Assembly (NCBI GenBank): GCA_963741995.1
Contig: CAVUKI010000001.1
Location: forward strand, 992,001-1,056,000
DNA: 64,000 nt
Direction of reading: 5' to 3'
DNA from: Bog-473 sp963741995
GTDB taxonomy: Bacteria > Actinomycetota > Acidimicrobiia > Acidimicrobiales > RAAP-2
In this document: piece after piece, positions 1-8,626 of the stretch
Layout: each line of letters begins with the position of its first letter
Numbering within the stretch: position 1 is the first letter of the stretch
Position numbers and translations under genes: made by a program
The notes under the pieces: model-generated
Database searches by the model: none
What the model was told of the DNA's origin: nothing
Seen by the model: only the letters and a program-made list of their open reading frames with translations

Positions 1-2
1 CC

Positions 3-56
3 GCCCCGATTCAAGAGACGCTGAGGGCGTTGGGCGGGACGGTGAAGGGGACTTAG
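3..56 (+). CDS. C-terminal tail of an unidentified protein (cut by window edge)
   Basis: An open frame enters from the left edge and ends at a TAG at 54-56; the last residues read APIQETLRALGGTVKGT. It ends 20 bases before the convergent gene at 76-1068. Seventeen residues are too few to name a family, and it could be chance reading; the only support is a plausible codon pattern and convergent placement. Confidence 0.3.
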   Translation, partial: APIQETLRALGGTVKGT

Positions 57-75
57 GAAAAATGGTGGATCGGCA

Positions 76-1068
76 TCAAGAGTCGGCGGCCGGCGGGCCG
101 GCGTCCGGCTGGTTCCACTCGATCCATCCAGAGCCGGTTCGGCCGTCGTCGGCCCTGCACCGCACCATCGCCCGGGGGAAGCGGCTGATGCGGCCGTCCT
201 CGTCGTTGCGGAGCAACACCGGCCCGAAGGCCACCGGCGTCACCTCGAGGCCGAGCGCCTTGACGGCGTCGTCCGAGCCGGCGGTGATCTCGATCCGTGC
301 TCTGGATGGGAAGCCGTGGTCGCCCAGATCCTCGGTCACGGTGAGCGCCGTGGCGGGATGGACCTCGCCCGGCCTCTGGATATATCCAAAGAAGACGGGC
401 ACGCCGACGTTCATCCGGATGTCGGCCAGGTGGACCCGGGTGCCGTCGTCGAGACGCAGCGAGCACCAGCACCATCCAAAGGCCCACCAGTCGCGTACGC
501 CCCACGAGTGGTCGCGCTGGCCCTGCCCGTCAATCGTGAACGTTTCGCCGTCGACCGTGACGGTGCCGGTCACCAGGCAAGGGATCTCGTAGCGCGTCGT
601 GAGGTCGTAGTGGTAGGGGACGCCGTCGGTCGTCCAGGTGAGATTTAGGTCCAGACGCGCCGCAGGACCGGTCTGCTCGCCCGACGTGTACACGGCCTCT
701 GGCGGGTCGATGAAGTTGGCGGGCGCGCTGGCCGCCAGGCGGAACGATTCGAGTGGGCGCACGAGTTCGATTTCAATCCGCTGGTCAGCGGTGTCGTCAG
801 GGCCGATAGACGCCTCTGAAACCAAGCCGTCGCCGGGCGGGACCGGGGCCCGGTAGTCGACTGAGCAGAGGCCGGGACGGTCCGGCCACACGATCCAGGT
901 CGTCCACCACGCCACCTGGCGGTTGGGGTAGAGGCCGAGCCGGAGCCAGCCACCCATGGAGCCGTCGGCGCGGACGAAGTCGCAGTAATAGGACTCGTTC
1001 CACAGGCCCTCACCGTCGGGCCTGTGGCGGGCTTCGTCGTCTGGCAGGACGACGTGCTCCCCCGTCAC
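76..1068 (-). CDS. Conserved hypothetical protein, lipocalin-like (AttH/CrtC-type) fold family
   Basis: A 330-residue soluble protein without signal peptide. The central stretch GQGQRDHSWGVRDWW (about residues 185-199) is the hallmark of a family of two-domain beta-barrel proteins related to AttH and hydroxyneurosporene synthase, often labelled DUF7064 in actinobacteria and frequently found with lipid, steroid or aromatic degradation genes. No catalytic activity can be assigned from sequence. Its ATG overlaps the stop of the upstream carboxymuconolactone-decarboxylase-like gene in an ATGA, so the two are translationally coupled. It is probably the last gene of a three-gene operon that starts with the VOC gene at 2321. 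Family assignment is moderately sure, function unknown. Confidence 0.8.
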   Translation of the reverse strand: MTGEHVVLPDDEARHRPDGEGLWNESYYCDFVRADGSMGGWLRLGLYPNRQVAWWTTWIVWPDRPGLCSVDYRAPVPPGDGLVSEASIGPDDTADQRIEIELVRPLESFRLAASAPANFIDPPEAVYTSGEQTGPAARLDLNLTWTTDGVPYHYDLTTRYEIPCLVTGTVTVDGETFTIDGQGQRDHSWGVRDWWAFGWCWCSLRLDDGTRVHLADIRMNVGVPVFFGYIQRPGEVHPATALTVTEDLGDHGFPSRARIEITAGSDDAVKALGLEVTPVAFGPVLLRNDEDGRISRFPRAMVRCRADDGRTGSGWIEWNQPDAGPPAADS

Positions 1069-1703
1069 CGATTGGGTCCCGGATGCATGGCGGAGGAACC
1101 TACTGGGCCTGGCACCTCGACGATGGGATCGTCGCGATCGTCGAACTCGGTGCGAAGGGCCTTCGACATCACGGCGTGCTGGAAGTACAGGGTCGTGATG
1201 TAGGTGAGCTCGAGGATGGCGACCTCATGGAGGTGGCGTTGCAGCTCGGCGAACAGCGCGTCGGGGACGCGGCCATGGTCGTAGACGAGGCAGTCGGTGT
1301 AGGCGAGGACGGCCCGTTCGGCCGCGTTGTAGGTGCCCTCGGGGGCGACGCTCCACGCCGGGATGTGCGTGATCTGCTCCTCGGGCATGCCGAGCTCGCG
1401 CATGGACTTGGCGTGCTGGCTGAAGACGAACTGGCTCGATGCGGCGTAGCCGGCCCGTATCTGGCCGAGCTCGCGCAGCGTGGGGTCGAGCACCCGTGTG
1501 GGCGATTGGTAGAGCCCGAACCCTTTGACGCAATGGTCGAGGATGTCGGGGCTGAGGGCGAACACGGTCCACCAGTCGCCGGTGGTGCCGTCCCAGCGGC
1601 CCGGTTCGGCCACGGGGTCGCGGCCCTCGAAGAGCCACTCGTACATGGTGGTGACGATGGGGGCGGTGGCTTCGTCCTTGGGGACCTGGCGGAGGCGGGG
1701 CAC
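1065..1703 (-). CDS. Carboxymuconolactone decarboxylase (AhpD-like) family protein
   Basis: About 212 residues. The region with FALSPDILDHCVKGFGLY, then AGYAASSQFVFSQHAKSMRELG and NAAERAVLAYTD is typical of the all-helical CMD/AhpD fold. The classical CxxC redox pair is absent: the matching site reads SSQFVFSQH, so a peroxidatic AhpD role is unlikely. I chose the GTG at 1703-1701 because it follows the upstream VOC stop by 17 bases; the frame stays open further upstream but that part lies over the VOC gene. Downstream it is coupled by ATGA to the AttH-like gene. The neighbourhood (VOC + CMD + AttH-like) suggests turnover of a hydrophobic or aromatic compound, which is inference. Confidence 0.8.
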   Translation of the reverse strand: MPRLRQVPKDEATAPIVTTMYEWLFEGRDPVAEPGRWDGTTGDWWTVFALSPDILDHCVKGFGLYQSPTRVLDPTLRELGQIRAGYAASSQFVFSQHAKSMRELGMPEEQITHIPAWSVAPEGTYNAAERAVLAYTDCLVYDHGRVPDALFAELQRHLHEVAILELTYITTLYFQHAVMSKALRTEFDDRDDPIVEVPGPVGSSAMHPGPNR

Positions 1704-1720
1704 GGGCCGGCCGGGGCCGA

Positions 1721-2321
1721 TCAGGCCCGGACGGGCTCGGCGGCCAGCTCCGGCTCGGCGGCCAGGTGGACGTCCTTCGCCTTCGCCTTCGCCGGCGCAT
1801 GCGCCACGTCGGATGGGGTAAAGGCGCGCATCCAGCAGGCGAACTCCAGCAGAATGCCGTCGGGATCCTGGAAGTAGATGCTGCGCACGAAGACGCCGGG
1901 GTGCAGCGCGTCGCTGATGCCCCATTCGGAGTCGTCGTGGTTGGCGACGTCGGTGCAGTCGATCCCGGCGGCAGTCAGGCGATCGCGATACTCCTCCATC
2001 TTCTCGGGCGGCACGTCGAAGGCGACGTGGTTCATGGAGCCGATGGCGCTCGTGAGGTCGCCCTGGTCGGGGCGCCCCGCCGGCGCGCTCGATGCCCGGC
2101 ACACCGTCGGGCGCATCGGGGAACCAGAAGAACGCAAGGCAGTCACCGCCGCCGCAATCGAAGAAGAAGTGCTGACCCATCCCGGCCGGCAGCTCGATCG
2201 TCTTGACCAGTGGCATGCCCAAGACGTTCGAGTAGAAGTCGACGGTCCGCTCCATGTCGCGGCACACCAGCGCGAGATGGTTGATGCCCCGCAACTCGAA
2301 TCCGCTCGTGTTGCCTGCCAT
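1721..2321 (-). pseudogene. VOC (glyoxalase-fold) dioxygenase-like protein, frame broken once
   Basis: The N-terminal half starts at ATG 2321 (MAGNTSGFELRGINHLALVC) and is a normal VOC module up to PDAPDGVPGIE. The second module (GSMNHVAFDVPPEKMEEY ... DPDGILLEFACWM) continues in a different frame that ends at TGA 1723-1721. The switch falls between about 2060 and 2095, in the run GGCGGGGCGCCCC, and is resolved by removing one base. Metal-ligand candidates are His in INHLAL, His in MNHVAF and Glu in LLEFAC, as in extradiol-type VOC enzymes. Since both halves are well conserved and further single-base breaks occur in this window, a sequencing indel is more likely than a dead gene. It is the first gene of the operon running to 76. 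Confidence 0.75.
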
Positions 2322-2458
2322 GAGCCTGCCCTCCCTTGGCGCCGCCGCATGTGTCGTGGCCGGGCGGCCCGCCCCAGGATAGGCCGCCTCCGCAATCTTG
2401 CCGCGGCCCCGAGCCGTATGACCCTCGAGCAGCTGAACCGATGAAGGGACGACTCGAC

Positions 2459-3307
2459 ATGGCGGCAGAGCGGCAGACGGGCACTGGTGGGAGCCAACAA
2501 GATCCAGGTGGCGGGAAGATGGAGGGAGTCCCGGCTGGCGGGGCCGGACGTGTCTTGGGTCGGGCCGTTGCCGGGACTCTCTCCGCTGTTGGGCTGGGCG
2601 CCGCGTCCCTCTCGCTCGCCCTGGTCCTGGCGGTGCCCGGTGGGACCGCCGGAGCCACCGGCACGCAGGCCAAGACCATCAAGATCTCGACCGCCAAGAT
2701 CTCCGGTGTGGGGACCGTGCTCACCACCTCCTCGGGTTTGACGCTGTACCGCTTCACCGAGGACTCGCCGGGCACGTCGACGTGCACAGGCGCCTGCGCC
2801 AAGATCTGGCCACCGCTTCTGGCGCCGAAAGGCGCGCACGTGTCGGGACCGCACGGCGTGAAGGACCTGTCGCTGCTGAAGGTCGCCGACGGCCATTACC
2901 AGGTGGCGTTCCACGAGCTTCCGCTGTATCGCTTCGAAGGTGACAAGAAGAAGGGCCAGGCGCACGGGCAGAACGTGGGCAAGGTGTGGTTCGCCGTGTT
3001 GAAGAGCGGCATCCCCGCCACAGCGACAGCTGGTGCTGGTGCTGGGGCCACGTCGACCACGGCGCCCGGCGCGTCGACGACGCAGCCGGCGACCTCGACG
3101 AACCAAGGTTCGCAGTCGAACTCCAGCACGGGGGCGAACGTGACCACGCCGACGCCGACGCCGGTACCGACTCCGGTCACCCAGCCACCGACGCCGGTCA
3201 CCCAGCCACCGACACCGGTCACCCAGCCGGCACCGCCGATGACCACGCCGACCACCTCCCCGACGACGACGACTGCGCCAAGTGGTGGGGGAGGCGTCGC
3301 GTTCTGA
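2459..3307 (+). CDS. Secreted protein with YxxxD-type lipoprotein repeats and Pro/Thr tail
   Basis: About 282 residues from ATG 2459, which has AAGGGA nine bases upstream; in-frame ATGs at 2441 and 2519 are alternatives. A hydrophobic segment (LSAVGLGAASLSLALVLAV) acts as signal peptide or anchor. Two copies of the secreted repeat known from COG4315 / PF03640 follow: GLTLYRFTEDSPGTSTC with CAKIWPPL, and LPLYRFEGDKKKGQ with VWFAV. The C-terminus is a Ser/Thr/Pro-rich linker ending GGGGVAF, likely exposed outside the membrane. The family is of unknown function, found in actinobacterial cell-envelope proteins. It is divergent from the VOC operon, with only 137 bases between starts, so the gap should hold both promoters. 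Confidence 0.8.
   Translation: MAAERQTGTGGSQQDPGGGKMEGVPAGGAGRVLGRAVAGTLSAVGLGAASLSLALVLAVPGGTAGATGTQAKTIKISTAKISGVGTVLTTSSGLTLYRFTEDSPGTSTCTGACAKIWPPLLAPKGAHVSGPHGVKDLSLLKVADGHYQVAFHELPLYRFEGDKKKGQAHGQNVGKVWFAVLKSGIPATATAGAGAGATSTTAPGASTTQPATSTNQGSQSNSSTGANVTTPTPTPVPTPVTQPPTPVTQPPTPVTQPAPPMTTPTTSPTTTTAPSGGGGVAF
3167..3229 (+). repeat. Three tandem 21-bp units encoding PTPVTQP
   Basis: Unit CCGACNCCGGTCACCCAGCC(A/G) occurs three times head to tail inside the Pro/Thr tail of the secreted protein, with one or two substitutions between copies. It encodes a repeated PTPVTQP linker and is likely prone to length change. Confidence 0.85.
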
Positions 3308-3434
3308 CGGCACGTGCTCGTTCGGCACGTGCTCCGGTCGTGCCGAACGAGCGCTCCGGGATGCGGCGTGGGCGGCCGAGACGATGGCGCAGGGATGGTC
3401 GGCGGGGTTCAGCCCGCGTCGAGGGGGGCGCCAG

Positions 3435-5477
3435 TCAGGTGCCGGCGATACCGACCATGGGCGCGTTGAGGTGCTTGCCACCCATGGAGCCGTAGAACGC
3501 GGCGTTGCCGAAGGCGAAGATGCCGCCGTCTTGGCCCTGGAGCCAGTAGCCGGTGGCGCCGGGGCTGGCGGCCATCCCGACGACGGGCGCGTTCAGCGCA
3601 GTGCCGGCCATGGAGCCGTAGGGCGCGGCGTTGCCGAAATCGGCCACGTTGCCGTTGGCGCTGGACAGCCAGTACCCGTTCGAGCTCTGGGTGGCCGCCA
3701 TCCCCGTGATGCGATAGCCCCCGGGCGCGAACGCGGGCTGCCCCTCGTTCCGCGCGTTGCCAAAGTTGAAGACCTGGCCGTTGGCGTCGACGAGCCAGTA
3801 ACCACCCGCGAGGTAGCTCGTGGCAGCCGCCGTCACCGGGTAGGCCAGATTGTTGCCGCCGGTGGAGCCGTAGAACTTGGCGTCGCCGAAGGCGAACACG
3901 CCGCCGTCGCTGGCGATCAACCAGTAGCCTCCGCCATCGAGCGTGGGGATCAGGCCGATGATCGGTTTGTTCAGGGTGATACTCCCCGTCGAGCCGCTGA
4001 ACTGCGCGTCGCCGTAGGCGAACACGCCACCGTCACTCGCCACCAGCCAGTAGCCCTTGCCGTCGGGCGTCGCCGCCATGCCGACCACGGGCTTGTTCAG
4101 GTGCATGCTCCCCGTCGAGCCGTAGAACTGCGCGCCGCCGAAGCTGAAGATGCCGCCGTCCGAGCCGACTTGCCAGTATCCAGGCGCCGGTTGCGGGCAG
4201 CTCGGGCTGGCGGCCGGCGCCGCAGTGGGGTTGGCCGGCGCCAGCACCGGAGTGGCCGTGCTGGTGCCGTTGGCCTGGAAATTCAGGTCGGCCAGGTACA
4301 TGGGGCGGATGCCGCAGGAGAGGTAGCCGATCGTCGTGCCCTGCCAGGCCGCGAAGGCCATGACCAGCTGCGTGACACCTCCCGATTGCGGGAGGGCGTA
4401 CACATCGGGGCCGCCGGGCCCGGACATGCCCGGGGACGTGGCGAGCATCGGTCCCGTCGACATGTCGGTGCAGGCGGCGGTGGGACCCGACGGGCAGCTG
4501 GCCCAGCCGATCCCGTAGGTGGAGGCGCCCTCGTCGCTTCCTGCGTAGAAGAGGTAGTAGGTGTCGATTGGGGGGTTGCTGCCACCGGCCGGCGTCTGCG
4601 TCTCGACCATGTCGGGACCTTCCACGATCCCGGTCTGCCACGGCTCGTCGTCCTGCAGGAGCTCGGTCGGAGTGCTGCTCGTCGGCAGGAGGTCGGACCC
4701 GAGCGGCACAGACCACAGAATCGTGGACATGGCCGGATTCAAGTGGTTGCCGTCGCTTTTCCAGATCAGCCAGGAGGCACCGGTCGAGTCCGTGAAAATG
4801 TCCGGGTCGATGCTGCCCCCGTAGCTGCCGTCGATCGTCGATGGCCCGTAGAAGTTGCCGTTCTGGCAGACGATCGGCGTGGACCGGGTGTCGCTGTACG
4901 GCCCCTGCGGCGAGGACGAGGTTGCGATGCCGATGCACTGGTCGCCCGTGTTGTTTTCCGTCGCCGTGTAGTACAGGACGAAGTCGTTGTCGGCCGCGTC
5001 GCGTGCCACGCTGGGAGCCCAGGTATCACCGGGTCTCGCCCACGAGCCGACCTGGGGGAGCGCATCGAAGCCGGTCAACGGGGTCCAGTTGACCCCGTCG
5101 GGCGAGGTCGAGACCTGGATGTTGATCGTCTGGCTCGGTGCGGCGAAGTTCTGGGTGGCGAAGCCGTAGTACACGCCGCCGAATTGGAGGATGCCCGGGT
5201 CCGGGAAGTCGCTCCCATGCACCGGCGCCCAGTTGCTGGCGCTCGCCGCTGGGGCGGCCGCCCCGCCGAGCGACGCCACCGTCCCGACGATGACGACGAG
5301 GGCAGCCAGGGTCGCGCACGCGACGCTCCATATCGCGCGCCGCGGCTGCGACGGCGTTGCTCGTCGCCGCGCACGAAGGGATGGGTCGAAGTTGAAGATG
5401 ACGTCGTATGTGCAGCGGTGAGAAGGCCACCGTCCCCCTGTCGGACTCGTGATCGTGGTTCCCAACCGATTCCGCAC
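3435..5477 (-). CDS. Secreted GH43-type glycoside hydrolase with C-terminal GYWLVASDGG repeats
   Basis: A 680-residue exported protein. Residues 48-80 form a transmembrane or signal segment ending AAPAASA. Residues about 82-420 resemble the five-bladed beta-propeller of GH43/GH32-like glycosidases: candidate base D93 (DFPDPGIL), pKa-tuning D224 or D226 (SIDPDIF) and acid E287 (EGPDM), with TWAPSV and DFVLYYTA blades between. From about 430 to the end come six to seven repeats of the GYWLVASDGGVFAFGDAxFYGSTG type, widespread in secreted acidimicrobial proteins and perhaps for cell-wall or polymer binding. The likely substrate is an arabinan- or xylan-type polysaccharide (family-level inference). 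The ATG at 5477 gives a long pre-signal stretch of about 47 residues, so the true start may lie further in. Confidence 0.8.
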   Translation of the reverse strand: MRNRLGTTITSPTGGRWPSHRCTYDVIFNFDPSLRARRRATPSQPRRAIWSVACATLAALVVIVGTVASLGGAAAPAASASNWAPVHGSDFPDPGILQFGGVYYGFATQNFAAPSQTINIQVSTSPDGVNWTPLTGFDALPQVGSWARPGDTWAPSVARDAADNDFVLYYTATENNTGDQCIGIATSSSPQGPYSDTRSTPIVCQNGNFYGPSTIDGSYGGSIDPDIFTDSTGASWLIWKSDGNHLNPAMSTILWSVPLGSDLLPTSSTPTELLQDDEPWQTGIVEGPDMVETQTPAGGSNPPIDTYYLFYAGSDEGASTYGIGWASCPSGPTAACTDMSTGPMLATSPGMSGPGGPDVYALPQSGGVTQLVMAFAAWQGTTIGYLSCGIRPMYLADLNFQANGTSTATPVLAPANPTAAPAASPSCPQPAPGYWQVGSDGGIFSFGGAQFYGSTGSMHLNKPVVGMAATPDGKGYWLVASDGGVFAYGDAQFSGSTGSITLNKPIIGLIPTLDGGGYWLIASDGGVFAFGDAKFYGSTGGNNLAYPVTAAATSYLAGGYWLVDANGQVFNFGNARNEGQPAFAPGGYRITGMAATQSSNGYWLSSANGNVADFGNAAPYGSMAGTALNAPVVGMAASPGATGYWLQGQDGGIFAFGNAAFYGSMGGKHLNAPMVGIAGT

Positions 5478-5700
5478 GAGGTGCGTGCCCCATGGTACAG
5501 AGCGCGATGGCGCGCCGGCAGGCTGGAAACCCGCGTTCTCGGGAATTTCATGTTGTTGTGCGTGCCGTGAGGTCGCCGGGGAAGTGGCCGTGGCCGTGGC
5601 GCTGGGTGCTCTGTCGTCGACCCCCTACGACCGTTCCCTATAGGTTCGTCGGGTGCACCAGGGGCGACGGGACACGCAGCCACACGAGAACTGACGCAAC

Positions 5701-5719
5701 GGGAACGGATTTCGTTCCC
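5701..5719. promoter_or_regulatory. Perfect 7-bp inverted repeat upstream of F420-type oxidoreductase
   Basis: GGGAACG-GATTT-CGTTCCC is a perfect palindrome with a 5-base centre, 40 bases before the start at 5760. The spacing suits an operator of a dimeric repressor or a short leader hairpin. No regulator is next to it, so the binding protein is unknown. Confidence 0.4.
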
Positions 5720-5759
5720 CATGGCGCCAATCCGTAACGAGATTGAGACAAGGATGAAA

Positions 5760-6209
5760 ATGACCGAACAACGCAAACCCGTCGTGGACGCCGGATTCAA
5801 ACTCCTGAACCTCACGCACAAGGCCGCGCTGCGCGTGACGGGCGGCCGTTGGCCCAAGATCCTCTTCGGCATGCCGGGCGTGGAGCTGCAGACCATCGGG
5901 CGCAAGTCCGGTGAGCCCCGTACGACCATGCTCACCACGCCCATCCACGACGAGAACCGGGTCGTGCTCATCGCCTCGAAGGGCGGCGATCACCGCGATC
6001 CACAGTGGTACCTCAACCTGGTCGCCAACCCGGACGTGGAGGTCACCATGAGCGGCCAGACCCGCCCCATGCGGGCCCGGACGGCATCGCCGGGCGAGAA
6101 AGCCTCCATGTGGCCGGACATCATCGCCGTCTACAAGGGCTACGACAGCTACCAGAAGAAGGCCGGGCGCGAGATCCCGGTCGTGATCTGCGAGCCGCGC
6201 CCGGCCTGA
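5760..6209 (+). CDS. Deazaflavin (F420)-dependent nitroreductase family protein (Ddn-like)
   Basis: About 149 residues. GMPGVELQTIGRKSGEPRTTML, then VVLIASKGGDHRDPQWYLNLVANPDVEV and the C-terminal RVxxxGYDSYQKKAGREIPVVIC pattern are diagnostic of the Ddn/PF04075 split-barrel family, which uses coenzyme F420 to reduce nitroaromatics, quinones or similar acceptors. The ATG at 5760 is preferred over 5721 and 5754 because AAGGA lies six bases upstream. A monocistronic unit is likely: the next gene starts 88 bases on. F420 usage is family knowledge, not visible directly. Confidence 0.88.
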   Translation: MTEQRKPVVDAGFKLLNLTHKAALRVTGGRWPKILFGMPGVELQTIGRKSGEPRTTMLTTPIHDENRVVLIASKGGDHRDPQWYLNLVANPDVEVTMSGQTRPMRARTASPGEKASMWPDIIAVYKGYDSYQKKAGREIPVVICEPRPA

Positions 6210-6297
6210 GGGCCCGAACAGCTGAGCGCCGGATCGCCGGAACGCCGAGGAGCCTCAGCGCCGGGCGCAGGATCACCAGCCGGTAGGTGGCGGTACG

Positions 6298-6810
6298 ATG
6301 CGCCCGATGTCAATGGAGCCTGCTGGCTCACCAGGTGGATCGATCGAAGGCACGGGGGCCGAGGCCGAGACCGGCGCGGGGCTGGATGCGTCGTGGGCCT
6401 CGGGGACCGGCGCTGGTCCGGAGGGCGCGTCTTTCGACCTCAGCATGGCCGTCTCGCAGCTGGCCTCGAACAGCACCGACCTGCGCATCATGCTCAAGCT
6501 CCTGGTGGCCCAGCTCTCCGACGCGCTCGGCGACCGGATCTCGGTGGAGCGGGCGGGACGCTTCCGCAAATCCGACGAGATCAAGTCGGTGCGGATCAGT
6601 CTCGGTGACGACACCCTGGAGGCGGTCGTCGAAGGTGGCACCGTCCGCTGCACCATCGGGCACTCGTCGGGTGGCATCCGGATCCGCAGCGAGCAGGTCG
6701 GCATGGACGCCTGGCTGACCCGGCTGCTCTCCACCCTGCAGTCGGAGGCGGCGCATAGCGAGCAGACGCGTCAGGCGTTGGAGAACATTGTGATCGGAGG
6801 CCAATCGTGA
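6298..6810 (+). CDS. Conserved hypothetical protein, first gene of the YbjQ-domain operon
   Basis: 170 residues. The first 45 residues are Gly/Ala/Glu-rich and probably disordered; the rest (FDLSMAVSQLASNSTDLRIML ... VRCTIGHSSGGIRIRSEQVGMDAWL) looks like a compact alpha/beta domain without known motif. AGGTGG sits seven bases before ATG 6298; ATGs at 6307 and 6313 are alternatives. Its stop overlaps the GTG start of the next gene (GTGA at 6807-6810), so it belongs to the same operon as the three YbjQ-type proteins and may work with them. I do not recognise a family. Confidence 0.75.
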   Translation: MRPMSMEPAGSPGGSIEGTGAEAETGAGLDASWASGTGAGPEGASFDLSMAVSQLASNSTDLRIMLKLLVAQLSDALGDRISVERAGRFRKSDEIKSVRISLGDDTLEAVVEGGTVRCTIGHSSGGIRIRSEQVGMDAWLTRLLSTLQSEAAHSEQTRQALENIVIGGQS

Positions 6811-7658
6811 CCGAGGAAACGCCGCAGCCGGTGAAGGCGGCAGAGGCGGTGGCCCAGGCGCCCCCTCCGGTGCCGCGCGACCTGCCCAAGGACGCCGCAC
6901 ACCGGCTCGAGGAATTGGAACACGGCCTCTTCACCTCCGACCTCTCTGTCAACGAGTTCCTTCTCGTCAAAGAGGCCGGCTTCCATCCGCTGGGTTTCGT
7001 GATGGGATCGTCGATCTACCACATCGGCATACAGACCCGGAAGTGGGGGCAGAGCCAGGAGCTGACCAAGCTGACCGAGGCGATGTACACCGCCCGCGAA
7101 CTCGCCATGACCCGGATGGAGGAAGAGGCCCAGGAGCTCGGGGCCGACGGCGTCGTGGGTGTGCGCCTCGACGTCAACTACTACGAGTGGGGCAACGATT
7201 CAGCCGAATTCATCGCGTTCGGCACCGCAGTCAAGGCGGAGGACGGGACCTCCTATCGCAACGTGCAGGGCAAGCCCTTCACATCGGACCTGTCGGGTCA
7301 GGACTTCTGGACCCTCATGCAGACGGGGCACGTGCCCCAGGGCTTGGTCATGGGGACGTGTGTCTTCCACATTGCGCATCGCAAGTTCACCCAGGCGCTC
7401 GGCTCCATGGGGCAGAACGTCGAGCTTCCCAACTTCACCCAGGCGCTCTACGAAGCCAGAGAGCTCGCCATGACGCGCATGCAGGACGAAGCGACCCAGC
7501 TTGAGGCGAGCGGGATCGTGGGCGTGCGCTTGGAGGAGAAGTCGCATCAGTGGGGCTCGCACACCATTGAGTTCCTGGCGCTCGGCACGGCGGTCACCAA
7601 GCGCAGCGGGGAGGTCACCCTGCCCAAACCGACCACCATCATCTCGCTCGACAACTGA
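6807..7658 (+). CDS. Tandem YbjQ-type (putative heavy-metal-binding, PF01906-like) protein 1
   Basis: 283 residues holding two copies of a domain of about 105 residues. Each begins TSDLSVNEFLLVKEAGFHPLGFVMG or similar, followed by ELAMTRMEEEAQELGADGVVGVRL and a final FIAFGTAV strand; this ELGADGVVGV block is the signature of YbjQ, a pentameric family once called heavy-metal-binding only by name. No clustered Cys or His for a metal site is visible, so metal binding is doubtful. The gene is coupled by GTGA to the previous gene and by TGATG to the next. Confidence 0.85.
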   Translation: MTEETPQPVKAAEAVAQAPPPVPRDLPKDAAHRLEELEHGLFTSDLSVNEFLLVKEAGFHPLGFVMGSSIYHIGIQTRKWGQSQELTKLTEAMYTARELAMTRMEEEAQELGADGVVGVRLDVNYYEWGNDSAEFIAFGTAVKAEDGTSYRNVQGKPFTSDLSGQDFWTLMQTGHVPQGLVMGTCVFHIAHRKFTQALGSMGQNVELPNFTQALYEARELAMTRMQDEATQLEASGIVGVRLEEKSHQWGSHTIEFLALGTAVTKRSGEVTLPKPTTIISLDN

Positions 7659-8626
7659 TGAGCGACCTTGCGGGACCGGGGCAGGGGCCGGATCCGGGCG
7701 TTCCGGGGTCTGCCGCGCCGGATGGCGCGCCGACCAGCGACCTCCCGGAAGCGGCGGTCCGCCGCCTGGAGGCCACCTCCTTCTCCTCCGGCCTCAGCGT
7801 GCCCGACTTCGCGGCCTGTCTCGACCTCGGCCTGCAACCGGTTGCCTTGGTGCAGGGGTTCTGTGTCATGCAGTGGGGTTGGTACGGGCCGGGCGGCACG
7901 ATGCGCGGCATGTCGCCCTACATGGGGGGCCAGCAGACCCCGGGGTCGTACTCGGAGACCTACCGCTGCCCGCACGGCTTCGTCTCCAACGAGCACCGCT
8001 CCTGGGGGCAGAACCTCGAGCAGCCCTGGGTGGAGCAGGCCTGGACGCAGGGCTATCACACGGCGTACGGCCGCATGCTCGAAGAGGCCAGCACGCTGGG
8101 CGCCCACGGGGTGATCGGAGTGGCGGACGTCGTTTCCAACGTGGCCGACACCGGGACGACCGAGTTCCACTTCCTGGGCACAGCGGTGAACGTGGAGGGC
8201 GGCCCGCCGCCCGCCGGCGGCGTGCCGTGGAGCACCTACCTGGCGGGGCAGCGCCTGACCAAGTCGATAGAGGCGGGGTTCATGCCGGTGGCCGTCGTGG
8301 CGGCCCTGGCCTCGGTCCGGATCTGGGCCTACTGCATGACCGAGTACTACATGGAGGGCTCCATGGGTGGGTGGGGCAACAACATGGGACCGGCGCTCGT
8401 GGAGCAGGTGAGCAAGGCACACATGGCGTCGCGGCAGCTGGCCCGCAAGCACGTGCGCGAGCAGCTGGCCGGCGACGAGCTGCACGGGGCGAGCATGGAC
8501 GTGGTCACCCGGGAGCTCTCCGCCGGCGACGAGGTCATCGACTGCACCTTGCGGGGCAACCGGATGCGACGCTTCAAGGACTTCGACCCGGTGGTGCTGC
8601 CCAGGCCGACGGTGCGGCTGTCGTGA
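7658..8626 (+). CDS. Tandem YbjQ-type protein 2
   Basis: 322 residues. The N-terminal copy (FSSGLSVPDFAACLDLGLQPVALVQG ... TLGAHGVIGVADVV ... FHFLGTAV) is a clear YbjQ-like domain with an insertion containing aromatic and Gly/Met-rich stretches (QWGWYGPGGTMRGMSPYMGG). The C-terminal copy from about residue 190 (RLTKSIEAGFMPVAVVAALASVRIW) is diverged and ends in a short tail. ATG overlaps the upstream stop and the stop overlaps the next GTG, giving tight coupling. It probably forms a mixed oligomer with its neighbours, which is inference from the shared fold and operon. Confidence 0.82.
   Translation: MSDLAGPGQGPDPGVPGSAAPDGAPTSDLPEAAVRRLEATSFSSGLSVPDFAACLDLGLQPVALVQGFCVMQWGWYGPGGTMRGMSPYMGGQQTPGSYSETYRCPHGFVSNEHRSWGQNLEQPWVEQAWTQGYHTAYGRMLEEASTLGAHGVIGVADVVSNVADTGTTEFHFLGTAVNVEGGPPPAGGVPWSTYLAGQRLTKSIEAGFMPVAVVAALASVRIWAYCMTEYYMEGSMGGWGNNMGPALVEQVSKAHMASRQLARKHVREQLAGDELHGASMDVVTRELSAGDEVIDCTLRGNRMRRFKDFDPVVLPRPTVRLS

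Noticed and set aside
3282..5570. A long plus-strand open frame (762 codons) opposite the GH43 gene
   Set aside because: It is the GC-rich mirror of a clear secreted enzyme; product is Arg/Gly/Ala-rich without motifs. Same reasoning applies to long antisense frames at 10470-12608, 28946-30712, 33564-34799 and 43617-45455.
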